The notes under the pieces were generated by a model that saw only the letters and a program-made list of their open reading frames with translations, did not search any database and was not told the origin of the DNA. Both the position numbers and the translations under genes were made by a program. From Ocypus olens (Eukaryota > Arthropoda > Insecta > Coleoptera > Staphylinidae), in assembly GCA_910593695.2 (NCBI GenBank), contig OU343051.1, positions 38,175,966-38,239,965 of the forward strand: DNA of 64,000 nt, written 5' to 3'. Position 1 is the stretch's first letter, and every line of letters begins with the position of its first letter. Shown here piece after piece: positions 22,540-34,929 of this stretch.

Positions 22540-22720
22540 TGAAAGGCTTTAAAATTTTCTAAATTTACAAAACATGATTTGTTCAGAAGTTATAGCCAAA
22601 AAAACAAAAAAATATCGCTGATTTTTCGAGGGGCGAGTTCACCCCCTAAACATGTTTTTCTTTCTTTCAAATCGGAGAGGAACACTTGAGTTAGTTTCCC
22701 TGTTAGTTGAATGCTCTAGT
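22540..22720 (-). repeat. Repeat family B, inverted copy
   Basis: Minus-strand copy of 18920-19130. The two B copies face each other across the hAT element and PLE family 1. Confidence 0.65.
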
Positions 22721-23397
22721 GAAATATAAGCTGTTCAGAATATATCAACTAATTGCCTGTAAAGCAAATGATAAATTAATTATTATGACATAACACAGTA
22801 GTTGTACTAAGTATCACTTTGTACAACTGAAAACAGTGCTACAAAGTGAAAATTGTATTATCGAAATAAAAAAATTAAACATTCATCATTTCAGTAAATT
22901 TGATTTATAATTCAATTAACACCAAAGTAGTATGCTGGGCAAAACGTTAGTTGTGTACTCGTAACATCTTTTCATTTCACTAATGTATTAAACTATATTA
23001 TCATGTTTACTTATTATTAACAAATTCAAGATAACTTGACTTGCAATGTCATTTTATACGAATGCTACATTATTATTCACAAAATAGAAAAAATGTACTA
23101 TTTCGGGCAAAAAGAATAGGACACCTTATTTTGTCTAGTTTAAGTATATTTATATTTGAATTTTAATATTAGACAGTAGAAAACTGCTTCTTTTGAATCA
23201 CGTTGCTACTTGTGATTGCTACTTTTTAATATCTATGATTTTAAACTGTGGTCACGGCTGGTAAACACATGCTAACTTAGAACTTTTATGTATAACTTTC
23301 AATTTATAGTTATATTAAAGTAACACAATTTTCTCTTCTATAATTTTTATTTTTCACTTCAGAGGAACAAAATAATAATTTTAAGATTATAAAATGT
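22721..23397. other. Intergenic, no gene seen
   Basis: AT-rich, with a short inverted pair near 22810-22845 (CACTTTGTAC / GTACAAAGTG-like). No ORF with recognisable content. Confidence 0.5.
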
Positions 23398-23470
23398 CGA
23401 GCCGTGCTAACCGAGTGGTAAAGTCGTTATCGATTACAGCAAGTTGGTTCGATTCCACGCCGATCAAGAT
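23398..23470 (+). pseudogene. tRNA-like sequence (tRNA pseudogene or SINE head)
   Basis: An A-box-like GTGCTAACCGAGTGGTAAAG lies about 30 bases before a canonical B box GGTTCGATTCC (23446-23456), the internal promoter layout of a tRNA. The T stem pairs only partly and the acceptor ends do not pair well, so it is unlikely to be a working tRNA. Confidence 0.45.
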
Positions 23471-23670
23471 CATTTTTTCTTTCTTATGAAATCTTAATTA
23501 ATTAATTAATAATTGTTAGTAGATCAGTAATTGAGTTCATTTTATATGGTATAGTATGGCATTTTTATTAAATATTTATTTGAAATTTAAATACAGTACC
23601 GTGCATAAATGGGAGAATAAAGTAATGAATAATAAATAATATTTAGAAATGCCGTGTTCTATTGTCTTCT

Positions 23671-23860
23671 TAAAATCACGTTTTAAGTTACAATCACAGT
23701 TTACGTAGCAATCACAGTTTAGGTAACAATTGTGATTTTAAGGAGCTATCACGTTTTAAGTAACAAAGCAGTCATAGTTTAAATAGCAGTGATTTTAATC
23801 ACAGTATGTAGCAGTGACATTCGCCTCTTAGTAACAGTAGCAACCCGTGATTTTTTAATA
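23671..23860. repeat. Minisatellite of about 18-19 bp
   Basis: Units such as AATCACGTTTTAAGTTAC, AATCACAGTTTACGTAGC and AATCACAGTTTAGGTAAC follow each other directly, then decay; some units are inverted (AATTGTGATTTTAAGG). Related words also occur near 23200-23260 and 23860-23880. Confidence 0.75.
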
Positions 23861-25654
23861 CCAGTGAAAAATCACAGGTATGTGAAATACCACCCATCCC
23901 TAGTAGGTAGCTAGCCCCACGACATGTACCAATTTTATTCATAATATGAAAGCATGCAGGCTATACGATGCACGAATGGATGGCATATCGGTTTTTTTTT
24001 TACTCTGAATAGATATTGATTTAATTGAACGCACTAGATTTCAAAGACGTAGAATTAATTTTGTCCGTAATTGTACAAGTTACAGTTACAAATTGCCAAT
24101 TCGTGCATTGTCAAAATAACCAGAACCCCCAATACCTTTTAGACTTTATGAAAATTATCGAGCTTGCTTATCTAATAGAACACCCTATATATTTTTAACA
24201 TTTTTTTAATTTTAGATAAATTATAAGAAACTTTAGTTTGATTTTGTTTTTCATTCTTAAAATTAATAATTTGATGTTTTTCGTCTTCTGTAATTTAAGA
24301 GTCTTCAAAAGACTAATGTAAGCAAATAATCTATTGAAACAATTACTTTCCTGGCTAATACCACGACGAATAATAAATGACACAATAGATTTGTGTATTA
24401 AAAATATCAAAGATGTCAAAATTGCACAAAGTTTAAATGTATTTATTACTGCACAAAGACACTAAATAAACTAAATTAATTAAAGTTCACATCCATATAA
24501 ATTACAATTATTCTATTAAATATTGTATATCTTTATATTATGACCAAATTTGTACTTTCAATGGTGTCAAAAGAGATAATCCACTTTTTTCCCTTATTTA
24601 AAATTCTACTTCTAATCACTAACAACAAAAAATATAAATCAGAAATACACTCATTACACGTCAAGTGTTAAATGATTATAAGAGACATTTAACAAAAATT
24701 TTGGAAGTTGACAGATTAAAACAAAATAAAAACCATGCCTAGCATTAAAAACTGAGCAGCGTTTACATTTTGTCAATTAAACAGAAAATTCGATTCATCT
24801 AGGTTTTTATTACATACACAATTCCAAATCATTGTTAATTAATGTCATTCCGTGCTGAGCATTGTCTGTTATCCGATATTCCTTCTGTGATTTTTAATCA
24901 AGTGGAAAAGAATAATAATGAAAATAATGATTACATTCCGTTTGGCCTTTATTGAAACCAACGAAATTTAAAAATTTAAATTAATAGGACAGTTTTTTCG
25001 AAAATCCAAAATAATTTGGCTAGAAAATCAGCCAGCCGCTAAAACGAAGAATGGTCCCAATTCGGATTGAAAACCCGGTAGATTTAATGCTGTGTACGTG
25101 CCAACCGATTCGTGTTCCATCGGCTGGGCTAAGAGAGACGGTCGTATGCGCGTCTTAGCTGCCTTTAATTTCTGTACGATTAATATGCGAAAACACGGCA
25201 ATGTTAAAAATAAAACTGACAACAGTAGACAAGTCTAATCAATTTCGTATTATGATATTGTTGTAGAGGAAGGTCGGATACAGTCATGTTGAGCATTTAT
25301 TTTTAAGAAAAACATTTGGTTATCGTTTAATACACGCATTAAAACTACACCTCATTTTACGATGTTAGCGAATTTTTTTATCATTCAAACTTCAAGTTTT
25401 GTATAATATAACTGGGCTAGATGACTTTTTGTGGACCTATACTTACTGATAGAATTTTTTTATTTTGAAAAAAGCCTTTAGTTTCAGCTCAGTTTTGATT
25501 TTAAAATCGCTAAAATGCGGGCTGAAATCGGACGGAGAGAACCGCCTTAAGGTCACAACTAATGAAATTTTCATATTTATTCAAAAATCCGTGTCGGGTG
25601 GCATTTTTACCATCTCATCTCGGGATACCCTTGTATTGCCTCATAAATGGATTT
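23861..25654. other. Mostly featureless AT-rich stretch
   Basis: A piece near 24300-24420 resembles 19905-19990 (edge of repeat A). A less AT-rich block at 25020-25220 is open on the minus strand for 64 codons without a recognisable domain. Near 25535 a short piece (GAGAACCGCCTTAA) matches the inverse of 18538-18551. Nothing else supported. Confidence 0.4.
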
Positions 25655-25657
25655 TAA

Positions 25658-25912
25658 GCAGGCACCGGTTTCAACCGAACTAAGCACCGACATGCGACAG
25701 CATTTGTATTTTCTCTGACTGTACAAATGTGAAACTCGCTCGACGGGGGAATGCTGACGCATGTCGGTGCTTAGTTCGGCCGAAACCGGTCAGTCCCTGC
25801 TTAAAATACAATTGTGAGGTAATAAAATTTATAAGCCTAGTTCCCTTCTCGCTCCTAAGTGATCGAGTGACGGATTGCATATCTGTGATTTTTTTCATCT
25901 TCCAATTTTTAA
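25658..25912 (+). repeat. Repeat C/D, first half of the split copy, with local hairpin
   Basis: 25700-25912 matches 15640-15836. At its start, CACCGGTTTCAACCGAACTA (about 25663) faces its inverse near 25775-25795 around the CGACATGCG/CGCATGTCG pair, a hairpin of about 130 bp. The repeat stops at 25912 where the antisense LINE tail begins and continues at 38731. Confidence 0.75.
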
Positions 25913-28720
25913 TAATAATAATAATTATATTTATTGACCACTCAAATTTACGGATTACAAAATTTACAGATTACCAAAAAAAGACCGTTACAGTAAAAGG
26001 GGGTCAAAAGAAAAATGTTCAGATGAAACCCGAAGGTTTCTCTGGTCTACCACAAATTCCTATCAAATTAAAAATAAATACATAAATTAATACGCTTACA
26101 ATTCCGTACCGCAGCGCACATACAGTTGAAAATAGAAGTAAAATTAATAATTAAAATTAATGGGTGGTGCTATATGCTATTTCGATACACTTTACGAAAT
26201 GTTTTAGTTTTCATCTCTAAAAACTTGTTTGAGAAAGTCCTGATCAGTCGCGAAAGGTTGTATCTGAAGGATCTTCTGAAAATCTCGGTGTAAAACTTAG
26301 GGATGTTGATGCATTTGTTTCTAATATGTCGCTTCTAAATTGAATTTTCCTATGAAGATATGGAGGTCTGAATGATCTTAAAATAGAAACAGGCTTCGTG
26401 TAGTATTCTGCGTTTAGTCATGTTAATCCAGTTTGTTTTTGCCAACTTGTGAGATACGGGGGCGTTTCGTCTTATTCCATATATGAACCTAAGACACGAT
26501 TTTTGTACTTTTTCGATTCTTTTCACGTCAGAGTTGTCAAGGCAGTTACCATATACTACGTCCCTGTAGTTAAAGAGAGATAAAACAAGTGACTCGCACA
26601 ATTTTATTTTCGTATCGGTGGATAATATCTGGCGATGTGGGTATAACGTCTTCATAGGGGCATAAGATTTCCTAATGCAGTTTGTTATGTATTTTTGAAA
26701 TCTTAAGTTTTCATCAATTATTAATCCTAGGTTTTTGATCGATTCGCAGTATTGCATAGTTGTCTGACCTATTTTTATATTGAGTAACCTTTTTGCTTGG
26801 TCTTTTAGTTTTCGTTTTGCAAACAAAATGACGTTGGATTTTTTTTCATTTATAATTAAGTTGTGTTTATTAGAGTTTCTAAAGAGGTTTTCTATATCTA
26901 TCTTTATCAATCTTTCTATTAATTCAATTTCCGAGGGATTGAAGGAGCAATAGATTTGAGTGTCGTCAGCATATGAGTGGAAGTTGCAGGTCTTTAAATC
27001 TGTGTATAGCTGAGATGTATATGCAATGTATAACAGGGGGCTTAATATGGCACCTTGAGGCACACCATTTAAAATTTCAATTTTTTCTGATTCATTTCCG
27101 TTGCAGACAATTCTTTGATTTCTCTTCGTGAGAAAAGATTTAATAAGTGAAGTAGCGCCCTCGTCGAAACCTAGATAGTGAAGCATGCTAAGTAATAAAT
27201 CGTGATTTATTCGGTCGAAGGCTTTATTATTGCTACCAGAACTGTTATTTGACCCCGATCCCAAGACTCTAAAATGTCGTCAATCAAATTAGCAGTAGTC
27301 GTTGTACAATTATATCCAGGTCTAAAACCAGATTGTTCTGGGGGTAGTAGGTTGTGTTTTTCTAAATGTTCTCTCATTTGCAGGTCAATCACTTTCTCCA
27401 GAATTTTAGAAAAAGTTGGGAGGATGCTGATTGGACGGAGGTCATAGAATTCAGTTGCTGTGTTATTTTTTGCCAAAGGTAGTATTAGTGACTCCTTCCA
27501 GGTGGACGGGACTGAATATTGCATTATACATTGATTTATAATATACGTAATGTATTTTATGAGATAAGGGAGGCACATTTTCAACATCGTGATATTAATT
27601 TGATCACAGCATTGGATTCAATTGACAATATTATGGATTCAATAGTCGTGCAGGTTACTGGGCAAAATTTAAATTTTGCACTGAAATCAAATTTTGTGTT
27701 AGATTTATAAAACTGGCGAAGATTTAAATCCCTTGTAGCCGTATTGTTAGCTGTTACAGTTGAAAAGTGAGAATTTAATAAGTTCAAATCCGCGAGGAGG
27801 TGCCTTGGTATTGAATTCGAAGCTTTTTGGACTATGTTTAGATTTCTTAAACTATTCCATAATATCTTTAGGCTATTTTGACTTTTAATACGAGAGTTAA
27901 ATATGCCTTTTTTTCGCGAGCTGTTAAGGTGCATAAGTTACGTAGTTGTTTGTAGTATTCCAAGTCTTGTTGAGCTCGTGTGCGTTTGTATTTATTTAAT
28001 GTTTTGTTTCTTAATTGCATTAAATATTTTAAATTGTCTGTTAGCCAAGGTTTATTTTTTTTTTCGTTTAGTTTTTGACGCAGCAGTTAAAGGTGCATGT
28101 AGGTCGAAGAGAGTAATAAGGTTGTAGTTGAATAATTTAACTATATCATCGACATTCTCTTGATGAAATATATTGTCCCAGAGGATACTGCGCAGGTCTG
28201 AATTAAATTTATCGATTAAAATATTTTTAAAATTTCTATATGGTCCTCTGTATTCCTCGAGGGGCAAGTTGTAGTCCGTTTTAATAGTACAGAATATTGG
28301 TAAATGATCTGATATGTGCAAGTCCGTTACTGTACCATGGTTCGAGATATTTAGAGCCTTATCTACTATTATCACATCTAAAAGTGATGAGTTGACCAAG
28401 TTAGGGCGTGTAGGTACTCATATTAATTGGTCTAAATTTAAGGATTCAAGAATTCCGTTGAAGTCTTGAACTATTTTATTTGAGAAATTCAACATATTTA
28501 AGTTAAAATCGCCAAGACATATCGGTGTGTGATCTGTGATTATTAAATCAGTGAGAATGTTTTCCAGTTTGGATAAGCTCGCTGCACAGTTTGTGTTTGG
28601 GGGTCTGTAAATCACTCCTAATGCAAGTTTAATTGAATTAAGTGATATTTTTAGCCATACTTGTTCCAGCAGCCCGCCGCCGTCTTCATGTTTTATATGA
28701 TCATATTTTAATGTATCCGA
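25913..28720 (-). mobile_element. LINE (Jockey/CR1-like), 3' portion, antisense
   Basis: Minus-strand 3' end with an (ATT)n tail at 25910-25930. The element continues from 28720 across a 9.7-kb insertion to 38463-38725, where the first part of its endonuclease lies. It is truncated at its 5' end near 38725. Host sequence on both sides is repeat C/D. Confidence 0.85.
26110..28720 (-). pseudogene. LINE ORF2, most of endonuclease plus RT
   Basis: From 28720 down: SDTLKYDHIKHEDGGG and LGVIYRPPN, LGDFNLNML, then SDHLPIFC (28280-28310), a stop near 28415, RT fingers (WKESLILPLAKN, YDLRPISILPTFSKILE, PPEQSGFRPGYNC), the catalytic A block disturbed near 27210-27260 (KAFDRINHDLL), GVPQGAILSPLLY, HSYADDTQIY and the thumb with VQKSCLRFIYG (26480). 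The C-terminal end decays to about 26110. Breaks near 27250, 27585, 27935-28050 and 28400-28418 make it inactive. Confidence 0.85.
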
Positions 28721-28747
28721 AATATATATATATATATATATATATAT
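28721..28747. repeat. (TA)n tract, left border of the 9.7-kb PLE block
   Basis: Lies within the former LINE codons for IYI. The matching right border is 38393-38462. Confidence 0.9.
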
Positions 28748-29094
28748 AGTAAAAATGTCGAAGAAAAATCCTCGTATCAGGGAATCCGACCAAAAAGGGT
28801 GGTTAATAAATCATCTATTTATCATAAAACCGAGCTTCAACGAGTATGTTCAACGGTTTATTTTTTCACATCTTCCATGTAAGTACATTTTCGCCAACAC
28901 GTGCGTCGCGAACACGTGCATAACCTCATTTCATTAACTTATAAAATTTTTCACTCTTGTAAATTATTTTGTAGCGTTATCCCTGAAGAAGCTAATAAAC
29001 ATTGGCGAAAGCTCGGTTTTATGATAAATAGATGATTTATTAACCACCCTTTTTGGTCGGATTCCCTGATACGAGGATTTTTCTTCGACATTTT

Positions 29095-29097
<3 letters not shown>
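28748..29097 (+). mobile_element. PLE-type element remnant, family 2
   Basis: Inverted arms of about 95 bp (28748-28842 and 29008-29097; AAAAATGTCGAAGAAAAATC and inverse) surround a 165-bp centre. The right arm begins inside a hammerhead-like motif; the left arm keeps only its GCTCGG side. No protein remains. Flanked by (TA)n on both sides. Confidence 0.65.
28977..29022 (+). ncRNA. Hammerhead-ribozyme-like motif, PLE family 2
   Basis: CTGAAGA at 28983-28989; stem II GCTAAT-AAAC-ATTGGC at 28991-29006 (6 pairs, one G-U); GAAA at 29007-29010; self-complementary GC; TC; then GG pairing with CC at 28981-28982. The variable core base is A here (CUGAAGA), which the CUGANGA consensus allows. Stem I is short. 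Confidence 0.7.

Positions 29098-29149
<52 letters not shown>
29098..29149. repeat. (TA)n tract between PLE families 2 and 3
   Basis: About 50 bp of TA. Confidence 0.9.
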
Positions 29150-29151
<2 letters not shown>

Positions 29152-29248
29152 CCAGAAGGGGAGTAACGCCGTTGAATTTAAAATATGTAGAAATTGAATA
29201 ACGGGTATTACGGCGGAGGGCTTAGTGGAGAAAGTAGAAACTCTTTTT

Positions 29249-29297
29249 TCACGTGTAATATTTCGCAATTGGTTTTATTGCTTCATCAGACACAACT
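29249..29297 (-). ncRNA. Hammerhead-ribozyme-like motif, PLE family 3, left arm
   Basis: Mirror copy of 37763-37811, with CUGAUGA on the minus strand at 29289-29283. Confidence 0.75.
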
Positions 29298-30152
29298 AAA
29301 AATTAAGAGTAGAATAAACAATTTGACAGTGATTGTGAAGTTAACATTCTATGAGTTAAATGAATTTACCAATTTTGGTTTGAAATTTACATTCTATAAA
29401 AAAATAATATAAAATAGTATATAAAAAAACTTACGAATTGAGTGATTAGGGTGTAACTAGCTAGACATGCCTTACAGATTAACATGGTAACATCAACGGT
29501 GGTGGACAATTACCAACATGGTACATGGTGCAGCAACACACGGTGAAAACATGTTAAAATCGGGGAACATGAGGACTATCGTCCATCTCCCGAGCGGTTA
29601 AAAAATATATTACTTGTAATGATCAATTTATAAAACTGTTTGTAATAAACATTTTTTGAAAACTTGTGTATGTAATAAAATTAAAAAATTAACGTTAAGT
29701 TGTTCGTTAATTGCGTGTTGAAAACAAAATGGAAACGATGAAAAAGGTAAAATTGCAAAAAACATTGATTAGGAAAACGAAAAACGGGAACGACGAATCG
29801 GTGTTATCATGTGGGTTTTGGTCGGGAAAGAAACGGCGGTAAGTCACGAGCGTGGCTGTCAACATTTAAAAACTGGCGCGATGTTAGGTTACCGAGTGAG
29901 CCGGGGAGAATTGTATGTGAGGTTGCCTAGATGTACGAGCGTGAGGTATATGTTATAGACGTTCGTAATTTCCAAAATGGTTAAGATTGAGTAACCACTT
30001 AATTTACTCTTCCGGACAGGCAACAGGGATGATGAAGGCCACGTAAGTAACATTTGGTTTATATGGGGTTTTGTTTTGTTTAGCGTAGAAATTGGTATCT
30101 CAACGGGTAATATTTACAGTCAAATTTAGGGAATGTTTGAAGTGATAAAAAA

Positions 30153-30974
30153 CTAAGGGGTTATGTTATGTGTTGGTAGGTTCGGGGAAATACTACCGGA
30201 ACTACCACCTACATTTAATAAATTGGCGTAAATGCTGCTGAGGCCGGATACATCAGTTCTTGCGTTCATTGTATTAGGAGTAATGAAAATGTGAGCCATT
30301 TCCAGAAAAAGCCTATTATGTAAATTAGGGTCGGAGTCTAATATTTTAATTCTATCATAGTCCATGCGGTGGTCGTGCGTGTTGGAATGTTCGGCAAGAG
30401 CGCAGGAATGTTTCCCTAAACGGGAGTCGCTCCTGTGTTGAATAACGCGATTTTTTAGCCATTGTGCTGTTTGGCCAATGTAACAACGATCACAATCTGC
30501 ACATGGAATACAGTAAATTAAACATGATTTAAATTTGTTCTCGGTATTAGATTTTAGTTGTGAAAAAAGGTTGTTGACAGATTTAATACTATATGGTGCA
30601 ATTTTTAAGTCTTCTTTTTTTAAAATGTTGATTAGTTGGGGTGTGAGTTCTAGAATGTGGGGTAGTTTCCTGTATTTGATAATTGCAGGTGTGTTGGATG
30701 GAATATTCGATGGGTCAGGAGGCAAGGGAGTAACTGGAGCAAAGGAGCGGTGGAATAAAATGTTATTTATTAAGGTGGGTGGATAACCGTTGTTTAGCAA
30801 GAGTGATTTTAATTTGTTTAGATTCTTTGTAATAAAAAGGGGGTGACATAGCTTAGTGATTCTATTTTTTAGAGCAATTATAAGGTTTATTTTTTGTTGA
30901 AAAGGGTGATTTGATTGAAAATTTAAATATCTACCTGAGGCTGTTGGTTTTTGATACCAATCAAGGCGAATGAT
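30153..30974 (-). pseudogene. PLE protein, C-terminal half, left arm
   Basis: Identical in translation to the C-terminal part of the 35513-36907 frame: RT tail, linker and GIY-YIG domain with CDRCYIGQTAQWLKNRV and KILDSDPN. The frame is cut at 30974 by the hAT insertion and its N-terminal half lies at 34930-35494. Without the hAT and one duplicate it would be the same ORF as in the right arm. Confidence 0.85.
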
Positions 30975-30982
30975 GTTATCAG

Positions 30983-33900
30983 CAGTGACGGCTCGTCAGG
31001 GGCGGCAGGGTCGGCCGGGCCGTACCGTTAAATTCAATTAAAACAAATATTATAAATGTTTATAAATAAATAAATATTGCGAATTTTTTATAATAAATAC
31101 ATAATATGCTTATAGCCAGTAATATTAATAGGCACTCAGTATAAGGCCGATAAATGCGGGAGTTTATTTTCATTTAATATATGTCTACTACGCAAGTTCG
31201 TATCCGCAAAATCGGCCAGCCGTTGATTTTCAGAGTATTAAGATTAATGCAAGCGCTACGTCCGCACGAGTGTCAGTGCAGATTCTGTCGTCTCATTTGG
31301 CCTGCAGCGTAAACGTACGTCCACAAATGGTTTACTCCAGTACGGCAAATTCACCGGGGCCGTCGCAATACTCCGATGCCCATGACTCGATGCACTCTTT
31401 AATTCGCTTGCGTTACAGGTCACAGATTTTTATTTTAGAACTTGTAAATTTATTTATTAACGTATTTCTGATTATTTTCATATTGTTCAATTTACAAGTA
31501 ATATATGTGCTTACTTTAATACAAATTGGTCATTAAGGCCAACAATTGACCGGTATTCGAAAACACATTATTCCTTAAAAAAATATTTCAGATATCAGAA
31601 TATATTTCGCATTTTTAAAGAGAAGGCAAATCTTAAAATAAGTAAATATCATTAAACAATAGATGTAATTTAAAATGCAAACAATAATTAAATGGTTACC
31701 TAATTGCAATTTACAAAATAATTACCATTCTAGGTAAATTTAAGGTAGTTTATGTGAAATATATCAGTGTATAATTAACCATATTATGTATATAACATGT
31801 TTAAAGATGTTATTGTTACTCCGACAACATTCTCTCACTGTTAAAAGTCGGGCGAAATTATTTAATGTGTATCGTTCTAACGGAGGAATATGGGTACGGC
31901 TGGCCGTTTATCCACAGTGCGCGTGTGCCAGCATAGAAATGATCAGATGACAGAATCACTTTGTCTTTTCCTTGGTCCCGTCCACATGGTGCTCGTGTAT
32001 GCGATTATTAATTATTGTATTATTTGTTAAAACTACGATGGCTAGTGTAAGGGATATTGTAAGTACTAACGCTGATTTGGTTCATTATTTTTTACACAAT
32101 AAATTTAACCGATTGTCGTACGATGATAAAGTTTTCATTAAAAATGTGCCAGTTCCACATCCGTTGTTGACTAATCTCGTTCAAAGAAAACAAGATCACA
32201 ATCGCACTTTTTCTGCAACACTCTACACAAAGTTTATTTGGCTAACTGGTAGTGAGATTTGTAACAAATTATTTTGTTGGTATTGTTTGTTGTTTTGTGA
32301 AAGCAAAAACCCTTTTAATTCATGCGGTAATGACAATTTAAAAGAAGTTTATCGCGCTTTAGCGAAACATGAACTTTCAAAAGATCATACGTATTCTGCC
32401 TTAAAATATAAATTATTCGCGAAACATAATATTGTAAATGCACTTGATACCGCTAGACGAGAACTTATAAATAAACATAATGAAAACGTTCGGGAAAATC
32501 GAAAAATGGTCAAACGTTTAATAAACATGGTCATTTATTTATCAACTCAAGAACTTGCATTCCGAGTTAACGACGAAACAACAAATTCAGACAATCAAGG
32601 GAATTTCGAAGAATTAGCTCATTTTGCATCTAGTTTGGATGAAAATTTTAATAAATTCATTGATCCATCCATATCAGTGTTTACCGGACTGTCAAAAATG
32701 ATTCAAAACGATTTTTTGAATTGATTCCATAACTACGGTTTTAAAGCAGAATATTTATGACAAAATTAATAGAGCTTCTTGTTTTTCATGGGAAATAGAC
32801 GAGAGTACAGATATACGCTGTTTTTCTCAGATGTCAGTGATTTTTCGTTACGTTTGTGAGGGGAAAGTAATAGAATGATTTTTGGGTTTCTTCAACCTTA
32901 GTGAAGGTGGAACTGCAAACGATATTTTTAATGTACTCCAACAAAACTTCAATCATTTCAATATCGAACACAAATTAATCGGCCAAACGTATGATGGTGC
33001 TGCTGTAATGGCGGGAGAACTAAATGGATTGCAGCAAAAAGTTAAGGCAATTGCTCCTCAAGCACTTTTTAGGCACTGTTACGCGCACAAAATAAATTTA
33101 ATTTTACAAGATTCATGTAAAAAAATTAAAGAATGTAGGATATTTTTCTCAAATCTCTTGGGCTTTTCATCTTTTTTCACAAAATCTACTAAACGCACTA
33201 ATCTTCTGGATACAATTTGTCAAAAGTGAGTTCCGAGTAACTCAGAAACCCGCTGGAACTTTAAATCGCGCATTGTGAACACTATATATAATAATAGAAT
33301 TAATTTGATTGAAGTTTTCGATCATATCATCGCAGATTTGGATTAATGGGATGATATTTCAATACGAGAATCGACCGGGTTAAAAAGAATATTAACCGAT
33401 TTTGATTTCCTGTTTCTTTTATATACTTTTCAGTTAATTTTTACACATACGGATCCTATTTTTTCTATAATTCAACATAAATTATCTGACATCACGTAGT
33501 GTAACGAAAGAATTATATCACTTTTATCCACATTAAAAAAATTCCGAAATGACAATTATTTTATTAAAATATATTCTGATGTTAATCAAGTAGCTAAACG
33601 ACTAAAACGCACAGTAATAATGATGATTCGATATCTACGAAACGAATCTTTTTTGAAATTTTAGATATGCTTGTAAATCAAATTGAAATACGTTTTAAAG
33701 ATATTTTCTTACTTAACTTTCTGGAATTAACCAATCAAAATAAATTCGACATATTTAATAAAAAATTTCCGGAAAAACAATTTCAATCTTAATAATGAAA
33801 AAATTAAAAAGAGAATTGCAAGTTTTGTATGCTAACATATTTTTTATTTTCGCTAATTCCCCAACAGTAGGTGACATGACAGAATTTATTTATAATAATG

Positions 33901-34921
33901 ATATTATTACAGACGTTCCGGAATTATATAAATTATTTTGTTTAATATTGTCTCTCCCACCAACATCTGCATCGGCAGAAAGAAGCTTTTCAGCATTGAA
34001 AAGAATAAAATCCTACGGTAGGAATACAATATCCCAATCTCGCTTAAGTAATGTATCTATTTTAGCAATAGAAAGAGGGTTGGTTAAAAGTTTAGTTAAG
34101 AATGATAGTTTTTATAATAAAATTATTGACGATTTCGCTACAAAAAATCCCGACGAATCGATTTAATATTTAAAAATGATTGAAATAATTCAAATATAAT
34201 ATATTTAATTTTTTCACATACACGGGCACCACTGTTATTTCCGGGCAAAATCCCTTTAGTTTTGAGAGTTTTTATTTATTTTCCTGACATTAAAAAGAAT
34301 TGACTTTTTTTTTGTTGAGAGATTTGTTTTATTTTATATTTGATTTATTTATTTATTTTTTAAGAGTAAATATTTTATTTTTAGTTTCTGCCATTTTTAT
34401 ATTCTCTTCAAAATTTGGTGTTAGTTTTATTGATTTTAGTTTTCGAGTTTATTTAATTTAATATTTTATCGGTAAATATTTATTTATTCCTGACCCCTAT
34501 CTTTCAAGTTATTCAAATTTTTAAGAGTGTTATTCTTTTTTTTATACCCTCCACCTCAAACGTACTTCACTTCTGTCAAATCCAACTCCCATTCCATATC
34601 CTGACAAGAGTGCTGTAGACCTTCCCCTGGTTCTTGTCGGACGATTTAATTTTTTGGTACGCCTACTCTCCTACAGTAGGGTTTTACTTACATTTGCCTA
34701 ATTATGTCGCGTTAGCAATATTTTTTTTACTATATACTGCACAAACAACCATATTGTTACATATAGCAAATGATTGATTAATGTTTACCATTGTAAATAA
34801 TACGCTTCCACGAAGATACAGTATATAAATGATACTTAATAACTACCAAAAAATTAAGTTGACTAACTGCAGCTTGCCTACATTCGGCCGACCCACTTCC
34901 GTAGGTCACGAGCCGTCACTG
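30983..34921 (+). mobile_element. hAT transposon, 3939 bp
   Basis: GTTATCAG at 30975-30982 and 34922-34929 is an exact 8-bp duplication. Ends are CAGTGACGGCTCGT and its inverse ACGAGCCGTCACTG. The transposase frame inside is broken. Its ends resemble those of the MITE at 13169-13321. Confidence 0.95.
32040..34166 (+). pseudogene. hAT transposase (ZMYM1/TTF-type zinc finger group), broken
   Basis: The N-terminal part (from MASVRDIVS at 32038; the frame opens at 31972) has a TTF-like finger, EICNKLFCWYCLLFCESKN to HELSKDH. A stop at 32722-32724 and frame changes follow. WEIDESTDI (about 32797) is the first catalytic Asp; QTYDGAAVMAG (about 32984) is the second block; FRHCYAHKINLILQ (33070) the CxxH-type helix. 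Stops and frameshifts continue to 33790. The C-terminal dimerisation domain LPPTSASAERSFSALKRIK is open (33795-34166). Not translatable to an active enzyme. Confidence 0.85.
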
Positions 34922-34929
34922 GTTATCAG

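Noticed and set aside
23671..23860. CRISPR-like array
   Set aside because: Units are directly adjacent and imperfect, with no unique spacers, and the genome is clearly animal. It is a minisatellite.
25028..25222. Minus-strand ORF in a less AT-rich block
   Set aside because: No recognisable domain, splice context or repeat match; it could be chance.
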